From Congeria kusceri (taxonomy: Eukaryota > Mollusca > Bivalvia > Myida > Dreissenidae), in contig CM051034.1 of NCBI GenBank assembly GCA_027627225.1, positions 42,927,048 to 42,991,047 of the forward strand: a DNA stretch of 64,000 nt. The letters run 5' to 3'. The notes below the pieces were generated by a model. The model saw only the letters and a program-made list of their open reading frames with translations, did not search any database and was not told where the DNA came from. Positions 33,360 through 45,349 of this stretch are shown here, piece by piece; position 1 is the first letter of the stretch, and each line of letters starts with the position of its first letter. The translations under genes and the position numbers were made by a program.

Positions 33360-35156
33360 TCACTTCATCGGGTGCATTGCATGAAATATGAAACGATTTC
33401 TGTACTGGGAAGAAGGTGAGTCAGTCCAGTAATGGATTGTGTCAATGTTCGGCTTTGCTTCTTTCACGATTGGCACGAGTTTCTTCAGAATTGCGAAAAC
33501 TGCTGTTGTGTTATGATTATTGACATCGGATATGAAAGCCAAATTATTGTGTTTCAGGACGCCTTTTTCATCGGTATAATACATCATAACTGGATGGATT
33601 GTTACAATGGTGGCATTCCAGTAAGCTGACTGTATTTCATCAGCAGTCTGACAGAGAAAGTTTTCTGCAAAATCCATCTACAAAATAACGCTGTTTGACG
33701 AAAGATTAGATTTTAGACTCTGTAGAGCGCTGTATTGTGCCTTTACTCTTGAACAGTGATCAATGAAGTGCGAGAATTGTTGCATCATCAGTATCTTAAA
33801 CTCATCTTGCGTCTTGCTTTCTTTCACTATCTTCATTCTCTTCTTTCCCTCAACTTCTACTCGTTTCCATTGTTCATACTCAACGTTATCGGTAAATGTG
33901 TGTGACTCAATTTTCTTGGCCATATCGTCATAGATCACTTCACGAGACACAACTTCAGGATTGGGTGAAATATCAAACCCCAATTGTCTTAAACATTTCA
34001 ATTTCAAGGCCATATTTTGATGAGTGGTACAGAGGCAAGTATTCCTTGATAGCAATGATGTAAGTTGCACGTGTTTTGGTCGCAATTTACAAAACTGGGA
34101 AAATGAAATCTTTGTCTCCGTGTTTTCTGATACAAACTTTTCATGCAGATTATGTAGATAATCATTCAATATTCTGATTTGTTTCTTTTCATTTTTTTCA
34201 ACTTTTATCGCATCTTTCTTTCCTGGCATGCACCTGCTTACGTCATCACGATCAAAGAAACGTGCGACACTTTGTCGAATTCTTAGCCGTTCAAATGATA
34301 TTCTGTGAATTTCTTGCCTTGAGAGTATTTTACAGGTTTCATCATTTACATTAGCCAATTGCTTTCTTCCTATGCCGATAGCCTTATTAACGAAATTCAT
34401 ACATCGGTATTTCTTGACGATCTGTCCACTTGCTATAGCATTTAGGTGTTTTCTACTTTGCAATGATTTGTTTCGTTTCCTGGCTAATCTAATTAATACA
34501 ATCAGACAATTGCTGGCTTTCATCTTTTGAAACAGTTGTCTTGAGACCTTATTAGGGTTAATTCCTGCTTTTCGTAGGTCGTTTCGAGCCATTGTTCTTG
34601 GTGTGTGATGTTCATCGTCTTCAGTCTGACCCGAGACCTTACGTGGCGGAGTCGAGTAGACCAAATTTCTTTTTCTTAGTCGTTCATATCGCTTTTGCCA
34701 TCGCTTGTTTGCTCTTTGTTGATCCTTTAATTTCTTCAGTAATTTCGCCTTTTCCTTCCGAACTTTTGCTAGTGCACTTAACCTCAACTTTCGTGAGCTT
34801 GAACTTTTCCTGGTATTGAAAGGCAGACAAACGTTTAGCCTCAGACCTACAGATGAGCGCGTTTGTATTATTCCTGATGTGGAAGGAACTTGTTCAGGCG
34901 TGACATTTTGTGCAGGGTTGGCACCATTAACTTGTGGTTGATTGGCTTTTTGCTTTTCCAATGCTTTTTTTAATCTATATTGTTTGCAGTAAACTTTGTT
35001 CATCTCTAATCGTTTAGCATGTTGCTCTCTTGTTAATTCAGGTGCAGATTTTCTATATGTTTTCGCTCGTTGTCTCTCTTTCTGTAAAAAAAGACTATCA
35101 GATTTCTTCTTTCTCTCTCTATACTCGCGCTGACGCTCTGCGTTGGACTTGGACAT
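33360..35156 (-). pseudogene. Transposon-type protein with basic N-terminus, interrupted by an in-frame TAG
   Basis: From MSKSNAERQREYRERKKKSD the minus-strand frame runs about 490 codons: a very basic charged region, then CLCTTHQNMALKLKCL, then a helical C-terminal part ending SSNSVIL and TAG (33678-33680). The next codon continues in the same frame as MDFAENFLCQTADEIQSAYW for 105 codons, with ISDVNNHNT and YWTDSPSSQYRNRF. I recall this DFAEN...TDSPSSQYRN arrangement from uncharacterised multi-copy proteins of molluscs, cnidarians and fish; the spaced Asp residues suggest an RNase H-fold transposase, but that is inference. A sense codon (for example CAG) changed to TAG would explain the split. 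The 3' end at 33360 is probably truncated, because it abuts retroelement sequence. Confidence 0.6.
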
Positions 35157-35163
35157 ACTTGAC

Positions 35164-35689
35164 CTAAAGAAAAAGACAGTTTTCTTAATATAGATTTGAG
35201 TTAAACAGTTTGTCAAAGTTTTGATAAATAATTTATATAACACTGTTTGTAATTTATTAATGCTTATTGTGACTTTACGTTGACATATTTGATATATATT
35301 GAAATTATGAATATTTTCAAATATGGCGTTTAAGTAAATTAATATATAAGTAACTTAAACGTCATATTTGAAAATATTTATAAATTCATGTTTATTTTTT
35401 ATTGCTATTAAATATATTATGCATTAATGTTTATATCATATACTTAAAAATGAATAGGTAATATGTATAGTATGTATCGACTTAATGAAATATATTAAAG
35501 TCAAAATTTCTTATGGAAACATATACGTTACAATACATGGATAGATACGTTACATCACATTCAATATTATATTGGGAATGAATACTCCTCTTAAATAAAA
35601 TAAACCACAATGCAGAGCAAATAATAATAATAACTGCATCATTGAAATACACGCAAACCAAAAAATAAACAAATAGGTTTTATATTTAC
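35164..35689 (-). other. Candidate intron in the 5' leader of the transposon-type gene
   Basis: On the minus strand a good donor (gtcaaag|gtaaat) lies at 35690/35689 and an acceptor with a T-rich tract (ttctttag|gtcaag) at 35164/35163, eight bases before the ATG at 35156. Both fit consensus, so a non-coding first exon upstream of 35690 is likely. The interval includes an AT-rich palindrome near 35305-35390. Confidence 0.45.
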
Positions 35690-36265
35690 CTTTGACAACG
35701 GACGTAATCTGTTTACCAATTTTCTGTCGAAATAAACTACGCGCTTCAAAAACAAATATGGAGTCTTCGAATACAATATTATTACGTCACCTATATTACA
35801 TCATCAATGACATCACAAAAACGCATCGTGCACTTGCTATCAACCACAATAATTACATTTTCGCGCTCAAGAAATAAAAAAATAACGTATCTGTTGTAAT
35901 AACGTATCTGTTAAAACTGTTTACTATTCGATCAATAAAATCATGTTTCTTCATAATATAACGCTAGGAATACGACAGATGTGTACTACAAACCTGTGTT
36001 TTTCGGAACTTGCAATGAAAGCGCTGTTTAATAATAAAACTTTTCAAATATCACACAAGTTAGTCGTTACGTATCTGTCGAGCTATTTAATCCATAGCCA
36101 GAGTATATATTTTGATCGTGACAAATGAACGATTTTATATTTGAATTGTTAAAATGTAAGTGCAATATATGGATAGTCTATTATCTATGATATAAAAACG
36201 GGTTTCATTGGCAATATGAACGTTTCTTATGAACATATAATGTATATACCTTTTGAACGTAACGT
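35520..36265. repeat. Scattered 'aacgtatctgtt' words upstream of the transposon-type gene
   Basis: The words cgtatctgtt, acgtatctgt and inverse forms (acgttac, agatacgtta) occur near 35525, 35545, 35885, 35902, 36064 and 36255, on both strands. Such subterminal motifs often mark transposase-binding ends. No clear TIR was found. There is no coding frame from here to 36880. Confidence 0.3.
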
Positions 36266-36889
36266 ATCGGTTCCCAAAAATTCCGACATAAATAGTGTTT
36301 GTTAAATCAAGAAAATAAAAAAAAAAATCGCAAAATTATGTATTAAGTAAATCATAAAAATTGTTTTTATAAATGTGTTTCCCGGAATATTCAATGTCAT
36401 CATAAATTGAAAACGTGCGAATAAATGTACGGTAAAAATGTCATTTTGGCGACGTGTCAGTTCGGTAAAATTACAAGATCTTAGCAGCAAAAGATTCTTT
36501 ATAGAATGCGAGTGACAAAGACATAAATCGAAAATATCGTCAAATAGATGTATACCCAACATGCTTAAAATAGTAATATCAAGCAAAGTTGGAAATTTTT
36601 TACGTAGAAAGGTATCCGACAGGCACATTGCGTTACAAGCATCTGTATACGTAGAATGAATTATTACGTTATTTATTTTTTCAATTTGGGTTTGCAGGAA
36701 AATGTAAAATAGTATATTAAGTTTTATTCAGTTTAAAATAAACATATACAACAAAGCTATGTAATCTGGCTTTTTACACCCAACATTTTACGGCTTCGTC
36801 CTGAAATTGCATGGCGATGATCTGAAAATTGAACTATATGATGCTATGTCTTTAAAGCTTTTTATAAAAAGACGAGATGTAGTTGCTTT

Positions 36890-37048
36890 TTTGTTTCATT
36901 TCATCGTGCCTCAGAAAATTGCAATTCTGCTACTCTGGTTAGCATCTAGCCATTGAGTTATTAAATGGTAATTAAATTGAATATATTCTCTTTTATTGCT
37001 GTTTAATTTGAATTGTGACGCTATGAGGTTAGTGTTTATTTACGCTTA
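36890..37048 (+). repeat. Dispersed repeat, left part, split by a Harbinger-like insertion
   Basis: This matches the inverse of about 13010-13165 ('tttcatcgtgcctcagaaa', 'ttgcaattctg', 'tctcttttattgct', 'ctatgaggtta'). The other half continues at 38515-38730. Confidence 0.6.
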
Positions 37049-38514
37049 GGCCACAACAAATTGATTAGTTGTTCTACGGATTTTGTCCAAAAAAAATTGG
37101 AGCGAGCCAGCGAAAGAATTTTTTTTTTTCCATTTTCGATAAAATCGCAGGCGAGCGAAAAGCGCAAAATAAAAAAAAATCCTATATTGCCCAGAGTGAT
37201 TAAACATTACTGCCGAACGACATCATAACTTGATATCTTGTCAATAATTTCCTCTTCATCTACTCTGGCCCATAAATTGTTGTCAAAATCAATATATATG
37301 TAATAAACTAAGCAACTAATTTCTCCATCTCTTCTTCGACCATGTCCTGTAAAGAGTTTTGTGCAACAAGTCTCCAATAGTGATTCTGCTATTAAATTAA
37401 CACCCGGCAGTAAATACTAAATAGCCATATCTTAACTATAAGAAAGTGGACCTTATACAAGGTAATTGTCATTATCAAAATAAATATTTGATACACCAAG
37501 TCATTCGCTACCAACAGTTTAATAACATAAATATGAAATGTCATACAATAAACACAAAACAATTTAGGAATGACTAGTATACGTTCTGTATCTTTAAACG
37601 ACACGACGAAACAACTGGACGCCACCATTTTTTTAAAACCGTAAACCAAGGCTCACACTGGCTCGTATTTTTCTTGAGCCAATTTTTTAATCGATGTTTC
37701 CATGTCAGGGAATGGTTATATGTTATTGTTTTAATTGTTATAAAATTATACTTCACTGTGCTGTATATTAATTGCATTATGGCATTAACAAAAGCATAAG
37801 TATATTTATATTTACATTTTTGTTAATTGTTTATTGCAGTAAACTATTTTATTTCAACATACACTCTTAAAATATCTACAAGATGTTAACAAAATATATC
37901 CATAAATATATTGAAATTAATAACTAACATAATGAATTGGCTTAATACCTGTAACTTAATATATAAAAGCTGAACAAAATGTACACCAAACAGATACGTT
38001 GAATTTATAAAATGGACATGTCAAAAACAACTTAATTGTGTGGATATTAGAAGTAAGAAATCAAGGACAAACCGGTGGTCAAAACTGTCCGAACTGTAAA
38101 CATACCCGATAATCAGTCCATTTGACATATTCCAGACAGCCAATTTCACACTTCCTTTATCAACAAAATAATCCTTTAATTAACTGTTGTGTCTGCTGAT
38201 ATTACGAGAGCTTGCTAGCAATGATCTTCAATTAGGCAATGAATGCTGACAAACAGCTCGTTGTGTTTTCACAAGTTTGATAAAACATGATGCCTTATTC
38301 ACGTCTATATTAGTACCAATTGCTTGTTATGATTTGGGGACACCACAAAGTCGGCGTTTAACGTAAAATGAGACTCGTTGATGAAAACTTCATTTAAAAA
38401 TCGGGTGCGGGGCAAAGTTGTAGGTGCGGCGCAAAAAAAAGACAAATATTGTTTTCGATTTACGATTTTAAGGTGCGGCAAATCCGACGAACATCTGATC
38501 AATTTGTTGTGGCC
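37049..38514. mobile_element. Harbinger-like TIR element (1466 bp, TTA flanks)
   Basis: The TIRs are GGCCACAACAAATTGAT and the inverse at the right end (gatcaatttgttgtggcc). The direct flanks are TTA at 37046-37048 and 38515-38517. A 3-bp TTA/TAA duplication with GG-starting TIRs is typical of PIF/Harbinger (family knowledge). Subterminal zones are rich in 'gcgagcgaaaagcgc' and 'ggtgcggcgcaa' words. No transposase is seen. Related in inverse orientation to 52037-53998. It interrupts an older repeat whose intact version is at 12735-13170. Confidence 0.75.
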
Positions 38515-38730
38515 TTACATGTTTCGGAATAATTCTGGGCCAAGTGTGACGTTCGTGCGCACGTAAACTGGTTTAAACCCCCAATGCTTTGCATTGACCG
38601 TTAATAGACGGTGACGCCAGATTTATTCATGTGTGTTTTGAGTTTGTTATGTGTTTTTGTGATGTGCTGTGTAATTTTTTGGCAATTGGGCACTTGCCAT
38701 AAATAAAGGACCTCGGGCTGCTAATAAGAA
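38515..38730 (+). repeat. Dispersed repeat, right part after the Harbinger-like insertion
   Basis: This matches the inverse of about 12735-12990: 'aattctgggc', actggtttaaacccccaatg, 'gcattgac', 'cggtgac' and 'aaataaaggacc'. Together with 36890-37048 it rebuilds the order seen in the intact copies. Confidence 0.6.
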
Positions 38731-40105
38731 TTTTCTCCTGCTGTCGCAACTGGAGGTTCGCTTTGTTTATATCTCGTATTATGATTCATTCAAATAAAAA
38801 GGGTTACTTTTATGAGAGCAAATTGTGCCACTTGCTTCAAATTTATGTATCATCAGTACAAAGAAAAACCAATAACAGTTGATGCAAAAAGGAGACATAT
38901 GTAAATTGTACCTTTTTCCACTAAGATTATTATGGTTTATCACTTGATACCATTTTGTTTTGTTTTAATTTTGGTACAAAAAAAATCAATATTCAATTTT
39001 GATTTTTTTCGCAAAATAAAAATCTTATATCATTGTATCAAAATATGTAAAAAGGTCAATTTTGTTAAAAATGTCAGTTGGCACCTTTTTGCACTAAGTG
39101 GGCGAGATGCACCCTTGAAAATAATATTAATATTTAGATCTACTCTTAAAATTGAAGTCAGATAATTTTAGTAATTTTACACTGCTGACTACAGACATAT
39201 ATCATTATTAATATATGGATATTGACATTCAAAGTGTAATTGAAAAGTTCGCTGGCTAGAAGGACAGACATTTAGACTTTCGGTTATTGCGTGGCTTGTA
39301 TTTGTTTAATAAAGCATGTTAGAATGTTCAAAATACACCAATTTCGCAAATATAAAAAAAAAATCATATAGGTGGGTGAAGTTTGGGGGTTGCTGCATAC
39401 CCGAATCAATATTGTGAATCCACATGGATATAGGACTATATTAATAGCAATAATTCCAATCTATAGGCTTAATAAAGACTCAATTGCAAACACAATTATA
39501 GGATAACAAATATATATTTCCAAGGCAACATTTGTACATGAGCTAAGCTCAAAATTATAGAGAACACTAATATATTACATGTATCTATACAGCGCGCACT
39601 TTAGAATAGATCGTGAAGGCACCTGGCAACGAAATTCACAAGTTCCAATTTTACTAATTAGAAAAAAATGTTGCTCTGAGAATTACACATATTGTAATAA
39701 TTATCAATAGATTCTTTCCTTTTACACAGAGCAAACGAGGCAAAAGTGTAATATAATTTAAATAGTTTGTGCGTTATAACATTTACATTTAACATTCACT
39801 TCACGCAATTAATTTAATGGCCGAAAATAAAAAGTATAGTTTGTGTTGCAGTATTAAACAGAACAGATAGTTGATCGACACTATTTGTGGATAGAAACTG
39901 TTATTACAGTTTGCTACTTTGACACGTTAGTTAACACCTTGTGAAAACACAAGATAATAAATATGATCGACTGGCCCAAACAAATTGGGGACCGACATGT
40001 GCACCGTATGTAGAACAAATGATGTGTTCTTAAACAAACATCAAATTAAGAAAGTCTAAATGAATTGTTTTGGTGCGCTGATATTTCGTAAGATGACAAT
40101 AAAAT
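38731..40105. other. AT-rich stretch without recognised features
   Basis: Only short chance frames and poly-A/poly-T runs are visible. I see no gene, RNA or mobile-element ends. Confidence 0.5.
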
Positions 40106-40991
40106 ATATGGAAGGGTATATCGGCCAGTACATTCATGCTTCTAAATCTAAATGACAATAACATGTTGCTAAATTACAATTGCATGCTGCTAAATTACAA
40201 GTGCATGTTCCTTATGACAATTAAATGTTGCTAAATGATAATTGCTTATTGCACTGTTATTCGTTACTAATTAACTGCAACTTCGATGCGTCCTAGTGCT
40301 TCTTTCTATCGGTTAATGAAATTAAATCACATATTTCTTGCGTGTAAATGACAAATGCATCCTCTCTGTGTCATCCTTAAGTGTTTTTGCGAACAAGTTC
40401 ATATTGCTTTGTACATTTTACTATGTGGTATTGATTAAACCTAGTAATGATAGTTTAGGCATTAAACGATTTAAAGTTTTGCAACGCGAAAGCAGCAAGC
40501 ACTTCGCAACAAGAAGTTACTCAAATGCGACTTGACAATTAGTAATATCTTATTCATATGTAGCCGGGAACCAGAAATTCCGGCAGTGTCCGTAAAATCG
40601 CTGGGAGATATCTAACTCCAAACTATTTGTTGACTAGTTAAGCTCCTGGCTATTTTTGTCGAAAGAAGGCCCCGTTGTTCGTCCCGCCTCTGCGAATCAG
40701 TAAACGGCCGAGGAAAGCTAGTCTTAGTGAGCACAAGCATGGCGATGTTGAGCTAATACCTTTGTCTGTCAGTACTTTCGTCCGTACTCCCGGTGCCTGT
40801 CTGTCACAAAGCATGTCGTATCTATTTCCGTTAACCGTTTTTGAGGAAATAATTGAAAAAAGAGAGTTTAGTGTTCAGTGAATCAGTCCGACGGTTTGCG
40901 CATTAACTGTCTGCTCGACCGTCTGTCCATACGGATGACTTTCAGACATACAACGTATCCGTCATACAACTTCTGAATAGCTTGAAGCACT

Positions 40992-41187
40992 GTCCGGCTA
41001 GCTCAGTGGTTAGTAGACTCGCTTTTCATTTAGGCGGCCCGGGTTCATTCCCACCTCGGCGCATGTGAGTATGGTTGGTGGTCAACATACCGGATAGCTG
41101 GAATTTCCTCTTGTATTGCACCCTGCACTGTGTATTGAGCGCCCCCTATCCCCAAACAGCACAACACCACACCAGAATTTTAAAAAA
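40992..41187 (+). mobile_element. tRNA-derived SINE inside the fold-back element
   Basis: The head GTCCGGCTAGCTCAGTGGTT and a B-box (gggttcattcc) are tRNA-like, but the anticodon arm is degenerate. The body (ggtggtcaacataccggata, gcgccccctatcccc) is followed by a TTTTAAAAAAAT end that merges into (CA)n. It is different from the SINE at 8964. Confidence 0.65.
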
Positions 41188-41214
41188 ATACACACACACA
41201 TACACACACACACA

Positions 41215-41271
<57 letters not shown>

Positions 41272-41302
41272 AAACACAAACACACACACACATACACACG
41301 TC
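41188..41302. repeat. (CA)n / (CGCA)n microsatellite
   Basis: An uninterrupted acac tract includes an internal cgcacgcacg block and a few caaa units. It directly follows the A-rich end of the SINE. The apparent Thr/His and Val/Cys frames across it are low-complexity artefacts. Confidence 0.95.
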
Positions 41303-42793
41303 CGCCCGAGTGTCCGTCCGCCCGTCTGTCAATGCATGTATATGCATATATATGCATATCTACTGCTTGGGTTACTCATGAATATTTTATGAAATTTATA
41401 ATAGAAATCCACAACAACATTAAATCGCTATTATTCGTTTATATGTCGTATTTTGTTCTGTAATAAAAATTCTTTGTTGAAAAAAAATCTTAACGATTAC
41501 ATTTTACGCGAAATGTACGTTCAACAGAACTAGCTTGCACTCCAAAATTGTTATTATGACAAAAGCAGTCTACAATATCATCTCCGGAAAATATCGAACA
41601 TCTGAATTAATTGCTGTCGAGAGTTGTCTCCCGTATATAGTAATTTGCGCTAGAAAGTCAAATTCTTATTGGTTCCCTGTAATGTTATAATGCATTAACA
41701 TGCTTAGCAAAATCAACTAGTTAGTTAATCGCTTGTGACAATCAGCAACAACAAAGTAAATGAGCATAGGAATGCAGAAAGGAATAGTATGAATAAACAT
41801 TTCAATATTGCAGTAGGCAAACCAAAAGGCTGAAAGCACTTGTCAATTACATGCAAGAAGCAAGAATTTGGCATTAAAAAGCACGCAGTTACCACGTAGC
41901 AGAACGCATATGCATGTAAATAACATAACAATGTCATTAACTGGCGGATATGTATGTCGTTCCATTACGAATATCATAATGCAATAGGCAATTGTCATTT
42001 AGCAACGTGCAATTGTCATTAGCAACACGCAATTGTCATTTAGCAATATGCAATTGTCATTAGCAACACGCAATTGTCATTTAGCAATATGCAATTGTCA
42101 TTTAGCAACATGCAATTGTCATTTAGTATCATGCATGTAGTGGCGGATATACCCTTCCATAAAAATAAACATATACTTTCTTAGATATATCTTAACAGTA
42201 ACCATAGTTTACATATTTTGTATGCAGCAACATTCATGTTACATGTATATAACACCTAAACTACAATACCTTAATTGAAACAAAAGTTAATTTCTTAAAT
42301 TCGTAAAATTCCATAAGTCTCTGGCTGTTTCATGTATACAACTGTGTACGTCCGTTGTCATCAACATATTTAAACTAGTCAATTTTGCTTATGTAATATT
42401 TTACACTTTTGTGAACAGAAATCATCAAGTTTCATGAAGAAAATTGATCTGGAATGTTGACTTACGTAAAACGTACATTAATGTTTCCCTTAGGAGCTTT
42501 GTGAATACCGACTCTGAACTACAGTATAGTTTGACAGAGTTAAAACAATAAAGCGAAGAACTAAATTATTGTCGGGATAATTTAACAAATAAAATACCAA
42601 TACGGATACACGAGATAGGTACTTGCATGTAGCAATGTGCATCTATTAGAGATCCTTAAGAGGCAGGGGACCTGGAAAAATGTCATAAAGATAAGAGCTT
42701 ATCGATCATAAACCGTCGGTTTTGCTCAGAACATTTCCGATTAGTACCGATCAGCAGCCGTCCTTCGTACAGGATTATCGATTTTGAAAGTTT

Positions 42794-43144
42794 TTGAAAG
42801 AAAAAGATATAGCAAGCCTAAGCCTTTCAGATATTGACATCGCACACCGCCTGCCCAACAAACAGAACAAGAATAGAGACATCATTGTACGCTTCGTCTC
42901 TAGGCTGGTGAGAGTAGAAGTTATGAACCATAGACGAAAACTCAAACATACAGGGGTATTTATAAATGAAGATTTAACTCGTCTGAATCTTCACGCCCTC
43001 ATGTGCATCGAAAAGAAAATGAGTGACGAGGTGCAAGACGCTTGGTCGGTTAACGGCACTATTCGTTATAAAGACAAAGCTGGAAAGATCCAAGCAGTTC
43101 GGTACGAAGATTACCAAGCCTGGATTGACTTGCCGTGGCCATAA
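42794..43144 (+). pseudogene. LINE ORF1-like C-terminal fragment
   Basis: The 116-codon frame includes LSDIDIAHRLPNK, RDIIVRFVSRLVRVEVM, RRKLKHTGVFINEDLTRLN and YQAWIDLPWP at the end. These match in style the C-terminal region of ORF1 proteins of L1/Tx1-like LINEs (IxxAHRxP, R.IIVKF, GxxxxEDLT). It is followed within 60 bp by an (AAAT)n-type tail at about 43192-43215, as in a retroposed fragment. No ORF2 follows. The 5' limit is unclear (perhaps near 42640). Confidence 0.55.
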
Positions 43145-43215
43145 CTACACGGGACAATTGTAATGCGTTAAAGATTAAGTAAACACTCATTTTAAAATAA
43201 GTAAATAAATAAATA

Positions 43216-44042
43216 ATGTTTAATTTCACACAAAAACACTTCCTTTGAATAAAAGTTGGTGTTGTTTTGGGTGTCTGTATTATATCCTCTTGTACTCCTT
43301 TTTGTTTTTGAACACTATGAAACCAACAACGATATTTAGACAGTGTTATAATAAATTTGCTGTAATGTGCACCTTCATACGCACTGTACTACAAAGCGTG
43401 ATTTTCACTGAATAAGATTAATGAAGCATGACATGTTATTGAAGTCATTGCTATTTGGTCAATATTATCTGCGAACATTGGGACGTGACTTTGGCGAATA
43501 GCTAAGCCAGAGGGTAATTGTAATTTAAAATATTCACTGATTTAAACACGTGCGCATTGATTTTTTAATAAAATTAGATAACAGCACCGATGACTCAAAC
43601 ATGTTCATTTATTTAGAAAAGCTATTCAATTAGTATACGTCTAAAATAGTTTGTACGATGTAGCTGTCAAGTGCAATGTTTCTATTGACTCAAGAGAGTA
43701 TACTATTAGAAATAATATAGACACATTGATCTACATTATTTACAGTATAATCTTGTCAATGTTTTATTTGATAAAGCAGAAAAGCATGTCTTCATGAAAA
43801 ATCATAATACCCTTGTATACATGGAAGCCGATTTTACTGTAAAATATTTGTACAATACATATGTAACATGTACTATTAAGTTATAATTTTTACTGTGGTA
43901 TGTAATCGATTTAAAAAGTGGTTAATACTTAGATATTAGTCATATGTGTTATATTAGATTTAAAGATAATACATTAACACAATGTTTGTTTTATTTGTTT
44001 AATCTAATTGTGTTTGATATATGTACATGGCGATTGACTATT
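43216..44042. other. AT-rich stretch without recognised features
   Basis: No coding frame or repeat boundary was recognised. Confidence 0.5.
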
Positions 44043-44250
44043 ACTGCTAACAACATTGTTCAAGCATTTTGTAACTCGCGATACATTTTTTTTAGTCGAG
44101 TACATTAGATATTTACTAACGAAAATATACGAGTACAAAACAGATTAATACTGCAAACAACATTGTTCAAGCATTTTGTAACTTGCGATACATTGTCTTG
44201 TAGTCGAGTACATTAGATTTATACTAACCAAAATATATAAAACAGATTAA
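44043..44250. repeat. 107-bp tandem duplication, 2 units
   Basis: Both units share caacattgttcaagcatttt, 'gtaactcgcgatacatt'/'gtaacttgcgatacatt', 'agtcgagtacattaga' and 'aaacagatta'. They begin at 44043 and 44150. They differ at about 15 positions. Sequence from 44251 to 45240 is AT-rich with nothing recognised. Confidence 0.85.
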
Positions 44251-45349
44251 ACTCCTTTTGTAGTTAAGTATCCTGTCATGTTTTATACAAGTTAAATAAC
44301 TAACATTATGTATTTCAAATAATCTTGGGTATTTTCGCTTTCATAACTTGCACTCAAGATTGTTCTGAAATTCTGTTGTTTTGAACTAAAACCAAAGATC
44401 CCCTCTCTGTTCTCTTGTATAAATCTAAGATTATAGTATAGGGGAATCATTTGCATTTTATCCTACAGCTAGTTAGACATAATTATGCATGTACAGATAG
44501 GCATATACAAAATGTACACCAAGACAAAACTTTGCAAATTTTACTATACTATACAAATAAAACAGAGATGCAGAATTTAAATGTAATAATACAATTGAAA
44601 ACATGTTGAAAATGTTAAATAATATTACTTGTTATTACAAAATATGTGTTGATCTAGCAAGAGAATTATTTTGTTCTAACACTTAAAACACTTAAAAAGG
44701 ATATATATTTGGTATTTGTATCCAATATTTTATTCACTGCATAGTATATGTAGAAACCATTCAGAAATGTATTTATGCTTTACTTACTTCAAGCCATACC
44801 TAGAAAATAGTTGTCACATTTTATTTCATGCAATTGTTTGTTTCGTTTTTGGTGAAAACTACTTTCTATAGTGTAATAAACACAACATATGTCACTTTAA
44901 TAGAATTTAATAGTCTACACTGTGTATATTGACTACACTTACAGTTGCTATAGTGGTCAGACATTGATATATTTGGAACGTTTCCTGCATTTTTAATATT
45001 ATCTTTTTACAAAATGCGAGCATGTTTAACAACAGTTTCTCAAATCTGATTGCAAGTCAACCATTTAGAGCGTCACTGCTTTTATGTTGTGGTTTGACTT
45101 TCTAGAGCCAGTTTTTCAGCCAATATTATATAATAATATATATAAAAGTACGGCTTATATGAAAAAAAAATTTCATACGTATTCTCAGTATAGTTATCAC
45201 AAAACCTTTGACAAACTATCTCTTTACTCTATACATACATAAATGCAACATTTTCATATATGTGTTTCTTATTCAAATGCCGTTCACAATATTCTAGTAT
45301 ACTGTTCTATTATTCTTTTACTGAAGGAAAAATTTAAATTCAATTTTGT

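Larger units (their letters stand above)
40108..42160. mobile_element. ~2.05-kb fold-back element with subterminal 'caattgtcatttagcaa' arrays
   Basis: The ends are atggaagggtatatcggcca at the left and the inverse of tggcggatatacccttccat at the right. Inside each end is an array of about 20-bp units. At the right (41985-42135) the units read gcaattgtcatttagcaaca. At the left (40135-40260) they read in inverse (tgttgctaaattacaattgc). The middle contains a SINE and a (CA)n tract. The flanks are A/T-rich and the target duplication could not be decided. No transposase was seen. Confidence 0.65.

Noticed and set aside
37392..37777. Overlapping minus-strand frames as a host gene
   Set aside because: They lie wholly inside the Harbinger-like element and are not open in the related copy at 52037-53998.
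41075..41463. Thr/His-rich and Cys/Val-rich frames
   Set aside because: Translation of the (CA)n microsatellite; low complexity on both strands.
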